Part shown: positions 48,476-58,915 of the stretch, in pieces
How positions within the stretch are numbered: the first letter of the stretch is position 1
Layout of the letters: every line of letters begins with the position of its first letter
DNA from: Stictocephala bisonia
Lineage: Eukaryota > Arthropoda > Insecta > Hemiptera > Membracidae
Direction: 5' to 3'
DNA length: 64,000 bases
Assembly: GCA_035578905.1 (NCBI GenBank)
Contig: JAQJVL010000292.1
Coordinates: 1,059,501 to 1,123,500 of the forward strand
Translations under genes and position numbers: made by a program
The notes under the pieces: model-generated
The model's database searches: none
The model's input: only the letters and a program-made list of their open reading frames with translations
What the model was told of the DNA's origin: nothing

Positions 48476-49164
48476 AAACTGACCACAGCGACTAAACAGT
48501 TACCTCAGTAGAATATTAGTAACATTAGTGGAACTTATGTATTCCCAGAATACATAATTAAGGCCGGATGATGGGACGGCCAGAACCGAAGGGAAGTATG
48601 AATCACGTCCATCCCTTTGCTAATGATACGGAACCAGTAATGACCGTGGTGCATCGATCATACTAAGCATGAAAGATTTGAGTTAATTTAATAATCAAAG
48701 GTAAACTTTCCATTTAAGCAATTCAATTTAAGCAAAAATTATAGTTCCATTTAAGCACTCTTTTTTAATTTTCAATGTTCTTGGTTCGTTTGTTCATGAC
48801 CGTGTAATGTTTTTTTCTTTTGTAAATACATGATTCTAGTTTTATTTATGTAGTATTATTAAATTAAATCCTTATTACTGTTTCAAACACATTAAGTAAG
48901 TGCATTTTAACCAGTAAATTTTCACCGATTTGCGTCAAATTTTATATCACGATTAACAGCAGGCCGCGATGAATAACGTAACATGACTTATATTTCCATA
49001 AAATTGAATCTGGAAAAATCGTATCGGTACTCGGAGCAATACATGTGACTAATTGGCTGCCCGCCGGCCTCCCGACCCAGCTTACGGGTGACAATGGCTT
49101 CTTCGAAAGGTGGGCTATTAGCGCGGTCGACTGCGTTTTCCGCCTCAAAGTAGGTGTTGGTATA

Positions 49165-49430
49165 TTATAATAACATTCCAGCTGAAGAAATTATTTGCTC
49201 TGTAGAAGAAGTGATAAAGGATTTACCATCGGAAAAAGCTGAAGAGATTAGACAGGGTGTATCAGTGGTGCTCAGGAAAGCTCGGCCACCAAAATCTAAT
49301 CTCTCTAGGGATGAAAAAGCTGCATTGAAGGCTTTGAAAGAAGATGACTCAAGAATAGTTATACAGTCTCAGAGAAACCACTGGGGATGCCACATCGCAG
49401 TATGGGCGGAACGTCTGATCATATTGTAAA
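49165..49430 (+). pseudogene. Penelope-like ORF, segment ahead of RT (right of insertion)
   Basis: YNNIPAEEIICSVEEVIKDL then PSEKAEEIRQGVSVVLRKAR, PPKSNLSRDEKAALKALKED and DSRIVIQ. This is the IPxExIIxxVExxIxxL...KxPKxNLxxxExxALxxLxxDxxIxIxxAD block that leads into the PLE reverse transcriptase. After IVIQ the coding match stops and the inverted terminal segment begins at about 49365, so the RT itself is absent. Confidence 0.82.
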
Positions 49431-49733
49431 TATTGTAGATAGTACCTTGACGCGGTTGTCACCGGAAAATGTAGATTCTAGTTATGACACCGGCCGCTTA
49501 AGCCTAAGTTCTAAGATTATATAACAATCTTCAAGTTTGTGGCTAATCGGAGAATGCCTACACAGTATAGTGTCACTAAGTGAGTGTCGGTCACTTATAC
49601 AACTTTGCAGAATAAAGAAGGTCGACTCGTGCTTTATTTACTACAAATCTCGACATTATGCTGTGACTTGAAGCTATGGGGATTGAAGGCGATATGTTCT
49701 GATCTCAGTTCTCTAATTACAACCTGGTGTCAG

Positions 49734-49921
49734 TTTTTTTTTTTTTTTTTTTTTTCTGTATTTCAACGCCAGTGGCACTTTATATTGATTATTCAAACGT
49801 TGTTATGGGACAACGGTCCAAACCCATCAAGCTAAATTTTTAGGTGGACCTCCCGGGATTTGAACCCGCGACCTCCTGCATTGAAGTCAGGAGTGCTAAC
49901 CGTTAGGCTAGCAAGAGGCCC
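49734..49921 (-). mobile_element. tRNA-derived SINE with poly(A) tail
   Basis: On the minus strand a 76-nt tRNA-like head (49921-49846) has a 7-bp acceptor stem GGGCCTC/GAGGTCC with one G-T pair, D arm GCTA...TAGC, box A TAGCCTAACGG, box B GGTTCAAATCC, and an oversized anticodon arm (CTCCTG/CAGGAG with a 9-nt loop). A 90-nt tail and an A-run of about 22 (49755-49734) follow. The misfit anticodon arm and the poly(A) tail argue for a SINE rather than a functional tRNA. No flanking duplication is obvious. Confidence 0.85.
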
Positions 49922-50780
49922 TAATGTTTAATGGTTGCTATCGATAAGAACCTACTATTAAAAAATCTTGTGTATACGTGTTGTGGTGGCCAGATTAAAA
50001 TGTTTCTAAGGAGAGACATCAAAATGGCAGTTAGTCCAAAATATATCAATAGTGCGAGGTTCGGATTCCTCGATACACTGTAAGTTCCTTAGTTGCATTG
50101 TTTATTGAACTAATAATTCATATTTCTCACAGCTGTATTGTTGTCTCAAACTGAATCATTTACATTTTTCTTCCTTTGATAATCTTAATTTATAAAAATG
50201 AGTATCAGAAATTCGTTGTCATTCCATCACTTGACAACGGCTTGACAGATTTCCTTCATCTTTTTTTAAGTTTCCTAATTTTTCTTAGAATGTTTCATGA
50301 AAGGAAAAATGAAAAAAATCAAGAGGAAATTGGAAAATTTTAGAAAACTAACTGAGGAGTTATAGTTTTATTTGTTTACTAACAAAACTTGAAACACAAA
50401 ATTTGAAACATGTGATGTAAATGTTTGTGCATCTTATTGTATTTGTTTATATAAACATGTGTTGTATTTTATTTCTCTATCATAAATTAGTTACTGAAAT
50501 CGACTTTTGCATTCAGTCAAAAATTAATATGCTGTATTCACATCCAACTCGGCTCCGCACCACTGGCGTTTAAATTTTCGATATGTATTATTCTTATGGA
50601 GTCATTTTATTTATTTATTTAATTAATCTGTAAAAAATTATTAATTAACTGTAAAAAAAGTGAAAACCTTTGAAACACACCAATAGGGTTATCAGGTTAA
50701 AGGTATTTTTCTCCCGATTCTTATATACCACCAGATTTGAAGAAAGACTATGTTTGTGGGATCCAATGCCCCCAAAACCA
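49922..50780. other. No feature seen
   Basis: AT-rich sequence without recognisable genes or elements. Confidence 0.45.
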
Positions 50781-50789
50781 AAATTCATT

Positions 50790-50975
50790 GTGATACCGTT
50801 TAAATGTTCCGCGAGGGCGTAGGCCGAGATCAATAAATGGGGTTGTGTCTTGGTGGGGCCGTAGGCCAAGCTCCCCCACGAGGCCGAAGGCCGTTGCACA
50901 AAGGGGCATAAGGCAGAGTTCCCAAGCGAGGCCGCCAGGCCAAACTTCCCTCACGGGCGCAGGGAGTGACGTAGT
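50790..50975. repeat. GC-rich island with repeated GGCC-N3-GGCC palindromes
   Basis: GGCCGTAGGCC, GGCCGAAGGCC and GGCCGCCAGGCC occur within 110 bp (50860-50945), each close to a run of C or a CACG step. The island ends with GGCGCAGGGAGTGACG. Similar GAGACACCTCGGCCTTCGGCC sequence is found in the Helitron-like 3' region at 57905-57930, so this is probably another dispersed-repeat terminus. Open frames across it on the minus strand are not called. Confidence 0.6.
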
Positions 50976-51402
50976 TGGTACGGGAAGCTACCATAAATAA
51001 ACTAAAACATTACTGTTTATATGTTAATGCCGTAGCAATGCACGGGTAAACCGCTTTTAGTGCATAAAAATACAGTTTTAAATATGTAAAAGCTAAAAAC
51101 GTTATTTTTTTACATATTTGTCTTTTTTTTTACTGTCATATTTTTTACAGGTGACCTGGCTTTTCAATATCTGTATTTTTCATCATATCGATATTGTACC
51201 CCCTCCCCCCTCAAAGTTATATTTTGGAAGTCATTTCTGTCTTAATTTTGATTCTGTAATGAAGTATATCCTTATCTTCCTCATTCATAGTAGTTATTAT
51301 TTTTTTTTTTCTTTCCTTAGGTCAGGCGTTTCCATATTTTTTTCTACCTTGTATACCGTACTGTATACAAAACATATGACATCTAATACTTACATTATAC
51401 AC

Positions 51403-52234
51403 ACAGGGTGGAAAATAAAAATGGGAACGCTTTAACAACTTTTCCATGACTTCACTGGTAAACGTGAAATCTTGTACATCATCATAGTCACAAAGAACTC
51501 ACTTTTTGACGCCATTAGCGACACTTCATCTTTTCAGGGGGGACGGCACACGTGGAGTTGAACGAAAATCTTTAATGTAAACCTAGATCGAGTTTGGTAT
51601 CAAATTAAAGTTCTATTCATTAAACATTTATTGCCGCAACCAAACTTCGAAAGGTCTATCCTTTCCAGGGTAGTGGTCATTTAAATTTCAAAGTAACTAA
51701 ATTTAACAATATTATTTCTCTACCATTTAAGGATTTTAAGTAAATTATTCTGACAAAAACTATACTTTATGGAACACAATAAATTTAAAAATTAAATTAT
51801 CAAATTATCTATGGAAAAAAATAAAGTTGTTGTGAAAGCGTTTCCATATTTTCTACGCTTTTTGTGATAATATGGATATAATTAGTGATCAGAATATTTT
51901 ACTCAAAACCGTTAAATAGTGGAGAAATAACATTGTTAACATTAGTTACTAAGAAATTCAAATGACTGCTACTTTGGAAAAGATAGACCTTTCGAGGTCC
52001 GGCTTGCGACAACTAATTTATACTGAATAGACCTTTAATTTGATACCAAACTCGACCTAGGCTTACATTGATTTTCGTTCAATTCCACGGGGGCCATCCC
52101 CCTGAAAAGATGAAATGTCGCTAATGGCTTCGAAAAGTGAGTTCTTGGTAACCATGATGATGTACAAGATTTCACGTTTACCAGTGGTCATAGAAAAGTT
52201 TTGAAAGCGTTTCCATATTTTGTTCGCACCCTGT
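51403..52234. mobile_element. Foldback-type element with about 380-bp inverted arms (832 bp)
   Basis: Ends ACAGGGTG (51403) and CACCCTGT (52234) start two long imperfect inverted arms, for example CGTGAAATCTTGTACATCATC (51465) against GATGATGTACAAGATTTCACG (52156) and AAGTTCTATTC against the matching block near 52030. The arms meet around 51800-51830, leaving almost no unique middle and no transposase. The copies differ by perhaps 15 percent. Flanking duplication is not clear. A hairpin of this size could produce double-stranded RNA if transcribed. Confidence 0.85.
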
Positions 52235-53704
52235 TTGGTTGTCAAATGTTCATTTAATGGGTTTTTAATGTTATACGATAACTAAAATAGTTTTAAAATA
52301 ATATTAATCAGTGTTAATGTTCTTTTTGTATTTTGATATAACACCTAAAAAACATAGTCACTATATCTTTGCTCATTTAGTAGTATAGCATTGATTTAAC
52401 AGGAGAAACACACAGATAGATTTCTCATACAATGTTCAAAGTTGTCTTACTTACATCATGGTGTAGTCTCATGTAAATGTAATTCAGTGTAAACCATATG
52501 TAATAGCAGACCTCACTAACAATCCAAATACTACATAAGAAATATATTAGTAAGTAGGCCTAATAGTTTATCAAGGCTAGTAGTTCCAGAAGTTTGGGGT
52601 ATTTTGTAATAACGATTATTTTAACGTATAATAATTAAAACAATAGTACTCTGTAATGTAATTACTATAGAAACAAACAGATTGACCAAAGCAACACATT
52701 TGCTGTAGACGCTCACCTGTGCTGCTATCTAACGGTGACTGATTTCAAATAAGCGCTCGGACGACTATTATCTCAGCTATTAGTGACTTCGGTGTGTGCT
52801 GGAAGAGATAGAGGGATGGATGTATGAGGGAGACCACTGGCGCTGCATGTGATAACTAACATGAACTAACTTCACCGAATAGGAAATCCTGCTTCACGGG
52901 ATCCACGTAAGCCAGTTGACATGGTTCTTCTCAGTTCCATAGTCAATGGTAATGTTTATTTTATATTAGGTAATAATAGTTACATTTACTGGGGGTAGTA
53001 TCTGAGGAATGACTGAGGGTAACATAGTGAAAACCTATTCTGATGGCCCTAATTTCAGTATGTATAAAACTGTGATTCAGCGCACGTACAGCAATAAGAG
53101 AGCCATTAAAGACAGCTGATGTTACATGCGGCTATTAAGTAGTTAAAGTTGCAACATTAGGAGAGCTGCTGGTCCAGTTACGTTTGGAATGCGGAAATGC
53201 GGCCGTAGCCTACGTGTTTACGCAACGTAATCCTATAGTTTAATGACTCCTACAATTTACAGTCATTTTGAAACTATAATCAATCAACTTATGATTTATA
53301 AAAATATTTATTCATTATATCCGTTTATAGATGCATCGCCCAATAGATTGGATACGGGGTCAAACACTAGAACTCAATGTTTTGCAAAATATCAGTTACA
53401 TTTTAGAAAAAAAAGAGAAAATAACAGATTTTATACCTGACATTATGTTAACTTCATATAAGAAATAAATAATTATATCTCCTAGCAACACAAAAGAACA
53501 AATTTCAGTGAAAGCAAAAAAACAGCCATCACTAATAAAAGAATAATTTATTACTAATAAAGAATGATAAATTACTGAGATTAAAGTAACCTATTTAGAG
53601 ATATGGCCGACCTCTCTGAGTTTTGAAGCCTGTGTAATATTACTGTATGCTTCATGTAGTATAATGGATTAGATAGGTTGATGAAAACAAAGGGAAGGGT
53701 CAAA
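52235..53704. other. No transposon recognised; possible 5' flank of the small gene
   Basis: AT-rich in its first half, with a less AT-rich stretch at about 52700-52960 and 53160-53225. The latter could be promoter-proximal sequence of the small plus-strand ORF, but no TATA box or initiator can be fixed. Confidence 0.4.
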
Positions 53705-53965
53705 ATGTTCCGCTCGGCGCTAGCAGTCCGGAATCCGTCCAACTACTTTGCTCTCCTTTTTGTAAGATCGATGTGTAAAATAGGAAAAAGTAAAGTGCCT
53801 CCTAGGGGCAGATGTCATTGCTTGGAGAATGAAAAGAAATCTAACAGCCCCGCTGGTAAAAAGAGCTTGAAGGAACTGGTTCGGAGACTAAAACAAGAAC
53901 ATAAGGATGACCCCCGGCCATGGGACCACGTGCCTCCCCAGAAAATACATTGTTCCATAAACTAA
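53705..53965 (+). CDS. Small hypothetical protein (86 aa), possible mitochondrial presequence
   Basis: The ATG at 53705 lies in TCAAAATG, a good insect start context, and an in-frame TTG/ATG lies upstream at 53678-53683. The protein begins MFRSALAVRNPSNYFALLFV and then RSMCKIGKSK: Arg, Ser and Ala with no acidic residues for about 30 residues, as in mitochondrial targeting peptides. The remainder is basic and then mixed: LKELVRRLKQEHKDDPRPWD and HVPPQKIHCSIN. Codon choice is richer in G/C than the surroundings. AATAAA occurs about 50 bp past the stop (54013). I do not recognise the family, and no similarity is claimed. It could be one exon of a larger gene or a chance ORF. Confidence 0.45.
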   Translation: MFRSALAVRNPSNYFALLFVRSMCKIGKSKVPPRGRCHCLENEKKSNSPAGKKSLKELVRRLKQEHKDDPRPWDHVPPQKIHCSIN

Positions 53966-54424
53966 ATACCTGGACCTCAAAGAAAACGATGGGACCAGGT
54001 TAAACAATATTTTAGAATAAACATTACAGCAAGGAAAACTTTGTTTTGTTGTTCTTGAGTTAATGAAATTATTTGTACCAGACTCAATATTTAAATTCAC
54101 TATTAAGGGGAGTTTTAAAATTATAATTAAAAGTAAATATTCGATTGCATTTTTAAAAGTAAAATTAAAAAAATATATATATTATCCTTGGAACTATAAG
54201 TAATACACCATTAACTTTAGAGAAGAAATCATAAATAAGTCGTTTGCCGGAAACATTGAATTGATTGTTGTCCTTAGCAAGTACGATTGTTGCTTGCTTG
54301 CTTGAATTGTGGTTATCAATGTTCTTTCTAAAAGATATAACCTGAGCGTAAGAACTTATTTCTCGTTATATAAAGTCAATTATTTAATTATTTATGTATT
54401 TTGATAACAATTTTGGGTACTTAA

Positions 54425-54560
54425 TATTAAATATATATACCCATAAAAGGCAAATACCACTACTCACTCACTCATTCACTCATCGCTGTAACTAAAAAAT
54501 AACTAAACCTACGAGGCTGACATTTTGTAGATACGGTATTGAGTCTGCTTCCGGATCACG
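54425..54560 (+). mobile_element. Helitron-like 5' end fragment
   Basis: TATATACCCATAAAAGGCAAATACCACTACTCACTCACTCATTCACTCATCG resembles the minus-strand start of the 57.8-58.4 kb copies, in segments such as CATAAAAGCC and CTCACTCATCACG. No leading TC or downstream 3' end is recognised nearby. Confidence 0.5.
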
Positions 54561-54699
54561 CCGTGGACCGTGAAATGTGTGTGGTAGGCCTACCAAAAAG
54601 TTTTAATGTTCTTTGTTTCCTTGTGTAAACTGTGTTTGTTAGATTTTAATTAATATGTGACGCGTCCCACTGGGACTTATTTATTTATTTATGTTCTTC

Positions 54700-54737
54700 A
54701 ACCTGAAGATGCCGTATTCACGGCGAAACATGTAGTT
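54700..54737 (+). ncRNA. Second hammerhead ribozyme-like motif
   Basis: Helix I is AAC/GTT (54700-54702 and 54735-54737). The core CTGAAGA is at 54703-54709, with an extra U at 54710. Helix II is a perfect 5 bp, GCCGT/ACGGC, with ATTC loop (54711-54724). GAA follows at 54725-54727. Helix III is A54728-T54733 and C54729-G54732 around 2 nt, and the GTA triplet is at 54732-54734. This is the same unusual architecture as the motif at 17648, including the extra U and two-pair helix III. It is probably a remnant PLE terminal repeat. No PLE coding sequence is seen close by. Confidence 0.55.
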
Positions 54738-54739
54738 AG

Positions 54740-55420
54740 TATTCTCACCATCACACGCTGTGAACTGTTTGACGTGAAGGTAAAGTTCATCACTTAGGTT
54801 TGATGAGTGACCTGGAATTGCATTGTACTGTGTTAATATTTCCTTGCATATAGTTATAATAAGATAATATATTACATCTTAAAACACTTATTTATTAAAT
54901 AAACTTGCCTTTTAACATGGTTATTTTGTGGTAGGCCTAATATATTGTTCTCACTGAGTGTACTTTTACTGGGCAATATTTTAGGGGTGGAGTTTTTTTT
55001 TTTTCAGTAAATGTATTATTGAAAATAATACATAAACAATAGATTATTTATTGTCATCTGACTCCGTACCTGTTCTAATTCCTTCCTCATAAGCCCGCTC
55101 AGGCGTTCCTTATCTGTGGCATTACTATGCTGAAGTCTACTCGCTTTATTTCAGGTCTGATTTAATGTACTTTCAGCGACGGTTGAAGGGGTGCTGCTAG
55201 TTCTATTATTAAGTTTACACCTTCCTGTACTTTAATAAGTAGGTGTAATTTTTGATTTTGTTTTAAATGGCATTGGTAGGATCCGTCCTAAAGTACTAAT
55301 TCCTGATAAGGGAGAAATTTTATTAGACATGTTGGTTTTAGAGCTTGTGTTTGGAAGCTCCGGGAAATCATTAGCATACAGATCAGAGCTACTTGCTTGG
55401 GCATAAGTTGGCGCATATTA
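54740..55420. other. No gene seen
   Basis: AT-rich. Part may belong to the PLE terminal repeat (54560-54800) and part to the decayed retroelement whose gag lies at 55425-55935. Confidence 0.4.
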
Positions 55421-55424
55421 CCTA

Positions 55425-55935
55425 CTATTTCTCTGATTCTTGTATAAAACATTTACTAGCTGTATTATAATCTTTCCTGTTAAGGTTCATTCTATTCTTA
55501 ATGCTTTTTTGTCTTATGTACTCTGGGCAAGATTTGAAATTGCTATTATACGAACCTGAACAGTGAATACATTTGATTGGATTTTGCCATTCACCCGTAT
55601 GAAAATCTAAGCCGTAAGCCCTACACAATCTCATCTTATTGCAAGGAGTACTCACCACGTGACCTCATGCAAAGCAGCGATAACATTGCTTATATGGAAT
55701 AAAATATGTGTCTGCTTTAATCTTACATAGTTTAATGTAATATATTCTAGCAAAATATGATTCAAACCTTAATTTTACAAAATGAGTCGGTACAAGTTCG
55801 GTATTGATCCGTTTTTTAATACATTGTACCTGAATGATAGGTCATCGGTAGATTGTTGTCTCTAGTATTTATTGTTCTGTTACATCTGGTTCCATATAAA
55901 CAACCCCTGTTGAATGGGTTCTTACTGTAGGGACA
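55425..55935 (-). pseudogene. Retrotransposon gag-like (LINE ORF1) remnant with zinc knuckles
   Basis: Minus-strand frames read VPTHFVKLRFESYFARIYYI then KLCKIKADTYFIPYKQCYRC (about 55795-55685). FA*GHVVSTPCNKMRLCRAYG follows, with C-x2-C-x-x-x-GH-x4-C spacing broken by one stop. Then comes KCIHCSGSYNSNFKSCPEYI with RQKSIKNRM (55575-55480). RRM-like strand pattern plus CCHC knuckles and CP.Y..qk.i is typical of jockey-group ORF1 proteins, which bind the element's RNA. No ORF2 is recognised next to it, so only a fragment survives. Confidence 0.7.
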
Positions 55936-57039
55936 AACACGTATTGGGAGATATACTACGAATCTACAAGCTGCTTTTTAGTTTGTACAAATAACAGACA
56001 AGTTTTTTACGGCACTTTCAATATATTCAATATCACTAATGTGATGTTTTATAATTTTTCCAATAAAAAAGAGTTAAATTTCTGTGTTTCTTTGTCTTGG
56101 ATAATTATTTAATATAGTCCTTTGTTGTGCTCATTATAATGTCTATTAAAAAGTATATTTTTAGTGCAAAAAAATTAAAAGTGCAAGGTATACAAAAAAC
56201 GTTTAGGCAAACATATATGCTAAGAGAATAGTTGCACACAAACACAGGTCACGATGAGGCCTTGATAGCCACAGTGCAATGATTCTGCAACGATTTCACG
56301 ATTCGGTGTGAACCAAGAACTTTTAATCGTGGCTTTATTTGGTTTTAAATATTCAAAGCACAATATTTCACAATAAAATCGCAAAAATACGAGGAGAAAA
56401 ATCACACGTGAAAAAACCAATATGGCTAAACGAAAAATTATACTTATTGCAGCTCACTACTCCGTCTGATGAGGCTTAACAATTAGGGCCTATGTCTGTC
56501 TAAAACGGATTTACTTAGTATTTCTCCTGAAACATTAAAAAGAGGGCACTTGAACTGACTCTTGAGTGAGCATTGTTTATTGAGTTTATGATTTCGATTA
56601 AAATGTTGAAGTTAATTTATTTATATTGTTACTTTGGGGTTATTAGTGACCATAATCTCAAATTATTATTGTTGAGTTTATTTTTTTATTTGTCAGTAGA
56701 AACATACATAGTTTATGCTGTCTCATTGTTAAAAATAATTTTTCCTAATCTATATTGTTGTTATAACTGTTATAAATTTTCCGTTGACTCTTATCATTGT
56801 TATATGTTTCTCTGTAATTGCTTTTAGTTTGAAGCTTAACAATGATTTTTTTGTCATTTTGATACTTTTTTGGATTATATTTTGTATTCTTCTACTTTTG
56901 GTATTGGATTTTTGGACATTACTATAGATCACTATTCTTAATCTAGCTCTATATTATATTATATACACATGTCAATTAATTCTTCAGTTGTTGCCAAAAT
57001 GTTGTATTGCCATTAAAATAAATAAATAAATCATAAGAA
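55936..57039. other. No feature seen
   Basis: AT-rich, no recognisable gene. A Leu/Tyr-rich open frame at 56573-56827 has hydrophobic composition expected from T-rich DNA and is not called. Confidence 0.45.
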
Positions 57040-57548
57040 AGTGTCGACAACTACTCCATAGCGAAGCTCTTACTCACTCTCCACTAAATTTCCCATTTAC
57101 CGTAATTCGACTGAGCTGAAATTCGGTACAAATTGTTAAGGCCTAAATAGGAAAACTAAAGTATTTTCATCTTGATAAAATAATCCACCCCCTTGAAAAG
57201 TGTTATGAAACGTCCCTAAAAGATTGTTCCATAAGGATAACATTGAGTTTATTTTAATACATTAATAACAGCTGTTTTGTAGATAAATAGATATGTTTAT
57301 TTTGTATATTTGATATTTTTTATCCTATTGAAGCATTTCCTAATCATTCTGATATGATTTCATTACTTTGCATCCCCTCAAAATAAACTTACAGTGTTTC
57401 CTACACTATAAATCATTGTCTCTGCAGGAGAACTGCATCAGGCTGAGCTTTTATATTTATGTGATGGTTTAGGAAGAAAAACGGAGAGAAGGGTAAACAA
57501 GTGTATAGAATCACCCCATGCGAAGCTGAAGCAAGGGCTGGCGGCTAG
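57040..57548 (+). mobile_element. Helitron-like 3' region
   Basis: Ends in GGGCTGGCGG-CTAG-T at 57548, preceded by CCCATGCGAAGCTGAAGC, matching the CTAG-terminated, GC-hairpin ends of Helitron-like elements. The 5' limit is a guess; a second GCGAAGC motif lies at 57061. Confidence 0.5.
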
Positions 57549-57559
57549 TACAAAATAAA

Positions 57560-57825
57560 AATGTTCCTTTATTTAAATAACAGCTGTTAATAATTTACCA
57601 AAATAACCAATATTATTCTTATAGAAAAAAGAAATTTTCAGGAGCTGTTTGTACCCGTTAAGAATGAAATTTCAAAAAATCCTTTCTTAGTGGGTCCTTT
57701 CGATACGAAATCTAAATTGCTTTAAAATTTCGTGTAAACCTCTTTGATGGTTTTTGAGATTTCATGATGAGTGAATGAGTGAGTCAGTCAGTAGTGCTAT
57801 TTGGATTTTATATATATATATATAT
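57560..57825 (-). mobile_element. Helitron-like element, 5' part, interrupted at its end by another copy
   Basis: On the minus strand it starts in (TA)n ATAAAATCCAAATAGCACTACTGAC and continues CTCATTCACTCATCATG, then the TTAGTGGGTCC-type block. It is homologous to the right half of the 57.8-58.4 kb copy. That copy's CTAG end lies within this copy's 5' (TA)n run, so the second Helitron inserted there. Confidence 0.65.
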
Positions 57826-58415
57826 ACTAGGGAACACCTTCGCCTGCCAACCCCGACTCGCACCTTCGCGTGCTTCGCGTGCCAACCCCGACTCTCACTG
57901 CCCTCGAGACACCTCGGCCTTCGGCCTTGGCATGTGACTTTTGACTATAAATAGTTAGATTAACTGTATAACGTAAAATCAAAATATTAAATTCATTTAA
58001 AATATCTCACTCACACTACTTGCGTTGCTACTTAAAAGTATAAATACCCAATGGTATTACTTAGCCATTTCAAAAGTGTTCATTTCATTTGTTTTTGTTT
58101 AGCAACTGAATATTAAATGTTTAATTCATAAATAGAATAATGTTGAATATACAAAATAAACATATTTATTTATTTACAAAACAGCTGTTATTAATTTACT
58201 AAAATCAACTCAATGTTATTCTTATGGAAAAAAGGAAATTTTGAGAGGCCTTTTGTACCTCTTAGGAATCGAATTTCAAACAATCCTTTCCTAATGGGTA
58301 CCTTTGATACTAAAGCTAACTTTCTTTAAACTTTTGTATAAATCTGTTCGGTGGTTTTTGAGATTTCGTGATGAGTGAGTTAGTAGTTAGTGGTTTTGGC
58401 TTTTATGTATATAGA
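57826..58415 (-). mobile_element. Non-autonomous Helitron-like element, complete (about 590 bp)
   Basis: Minus strand: starts TCTATATACATAAAAGCC (TC at 58415) and ends ...GTGTTCC-CTAG-T (CTAG at 57827-57830). A GC-rich region with CGCGAAGCACGCGAAG and GGCCGAAGGCCG lies near the 3' end. The TC start, CTAG end, A/T insertion site and lack of inverted repeats or target duplication fit a Helitron. No Rep/helicase is encoded. It is the best-preserved copy of the family that also gave 15816-16150, 57560-57825 and, by amplification, the array at 34330. Confidence 0.8.
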
Positions 58416-58689
58416 TAAATTGCTCAGATATGATGTTTCATTGTGTATAATTATTATTAATGCATATTTCTTTGTACGAATCAAAATAAATAAGAAATAT
58501 GTTGTAGTCAATTTATTTCTACAGTTGGTTATAAGTTCGATTATGTGAAATGGTGTAAGCCATTAAAACAAAATAATAAATAAATAAATTAGGGTAATGG
58601 TATTTTCTAATGAGACTTATTCATATTATATAACATGACTACACTAACTACTCCAGAATCACCTCACACACCGGTATTCTCACAGAGAA

Positions 58690-58915
58690 GAAATAAACAG
58701 AGGTCGCATTCGATAATGCGCTAAATGTATGTCGAGTAGTTAGTTCTTCATATTGACAGTTTCTTCCTTATTACCCCCAAATACTCAAGAATAAAATGTA
58801 GTAATTATTACTACAGATGTGTAAATATGTATATTAGTTGTAATCAGTTAATAACGCCGTCTATGAGGCGTTTGCAGCGGCCATAAGAAAGCGACCTCTG
58901 TTTCATTTTCTCCTT
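58690..58915. repeat. Possible MITE or inverted-repeat pair
   Basis: AGAAATAAACAGAGGTCGC (58689-58707) and GCGACCTCTGTTTCATTTTCT (58891-58911) are inverted, with about 190 bp between. TATGAGGCG and related blocks do not extend the symmetry. No flanking duplication was seen. Confidence 0.5.

Noticed and set aside
49846..49921. Functional tRNA gene
   Set aside because: Anticodon arm too long and the unit continues into a poly(A)-tailed body, so it is a SINE.
56573..56827. Leu/Tyr-rich frame as a membrane protein
   Set aside because: Explained by T-rich sequence; no start context, no similarity.
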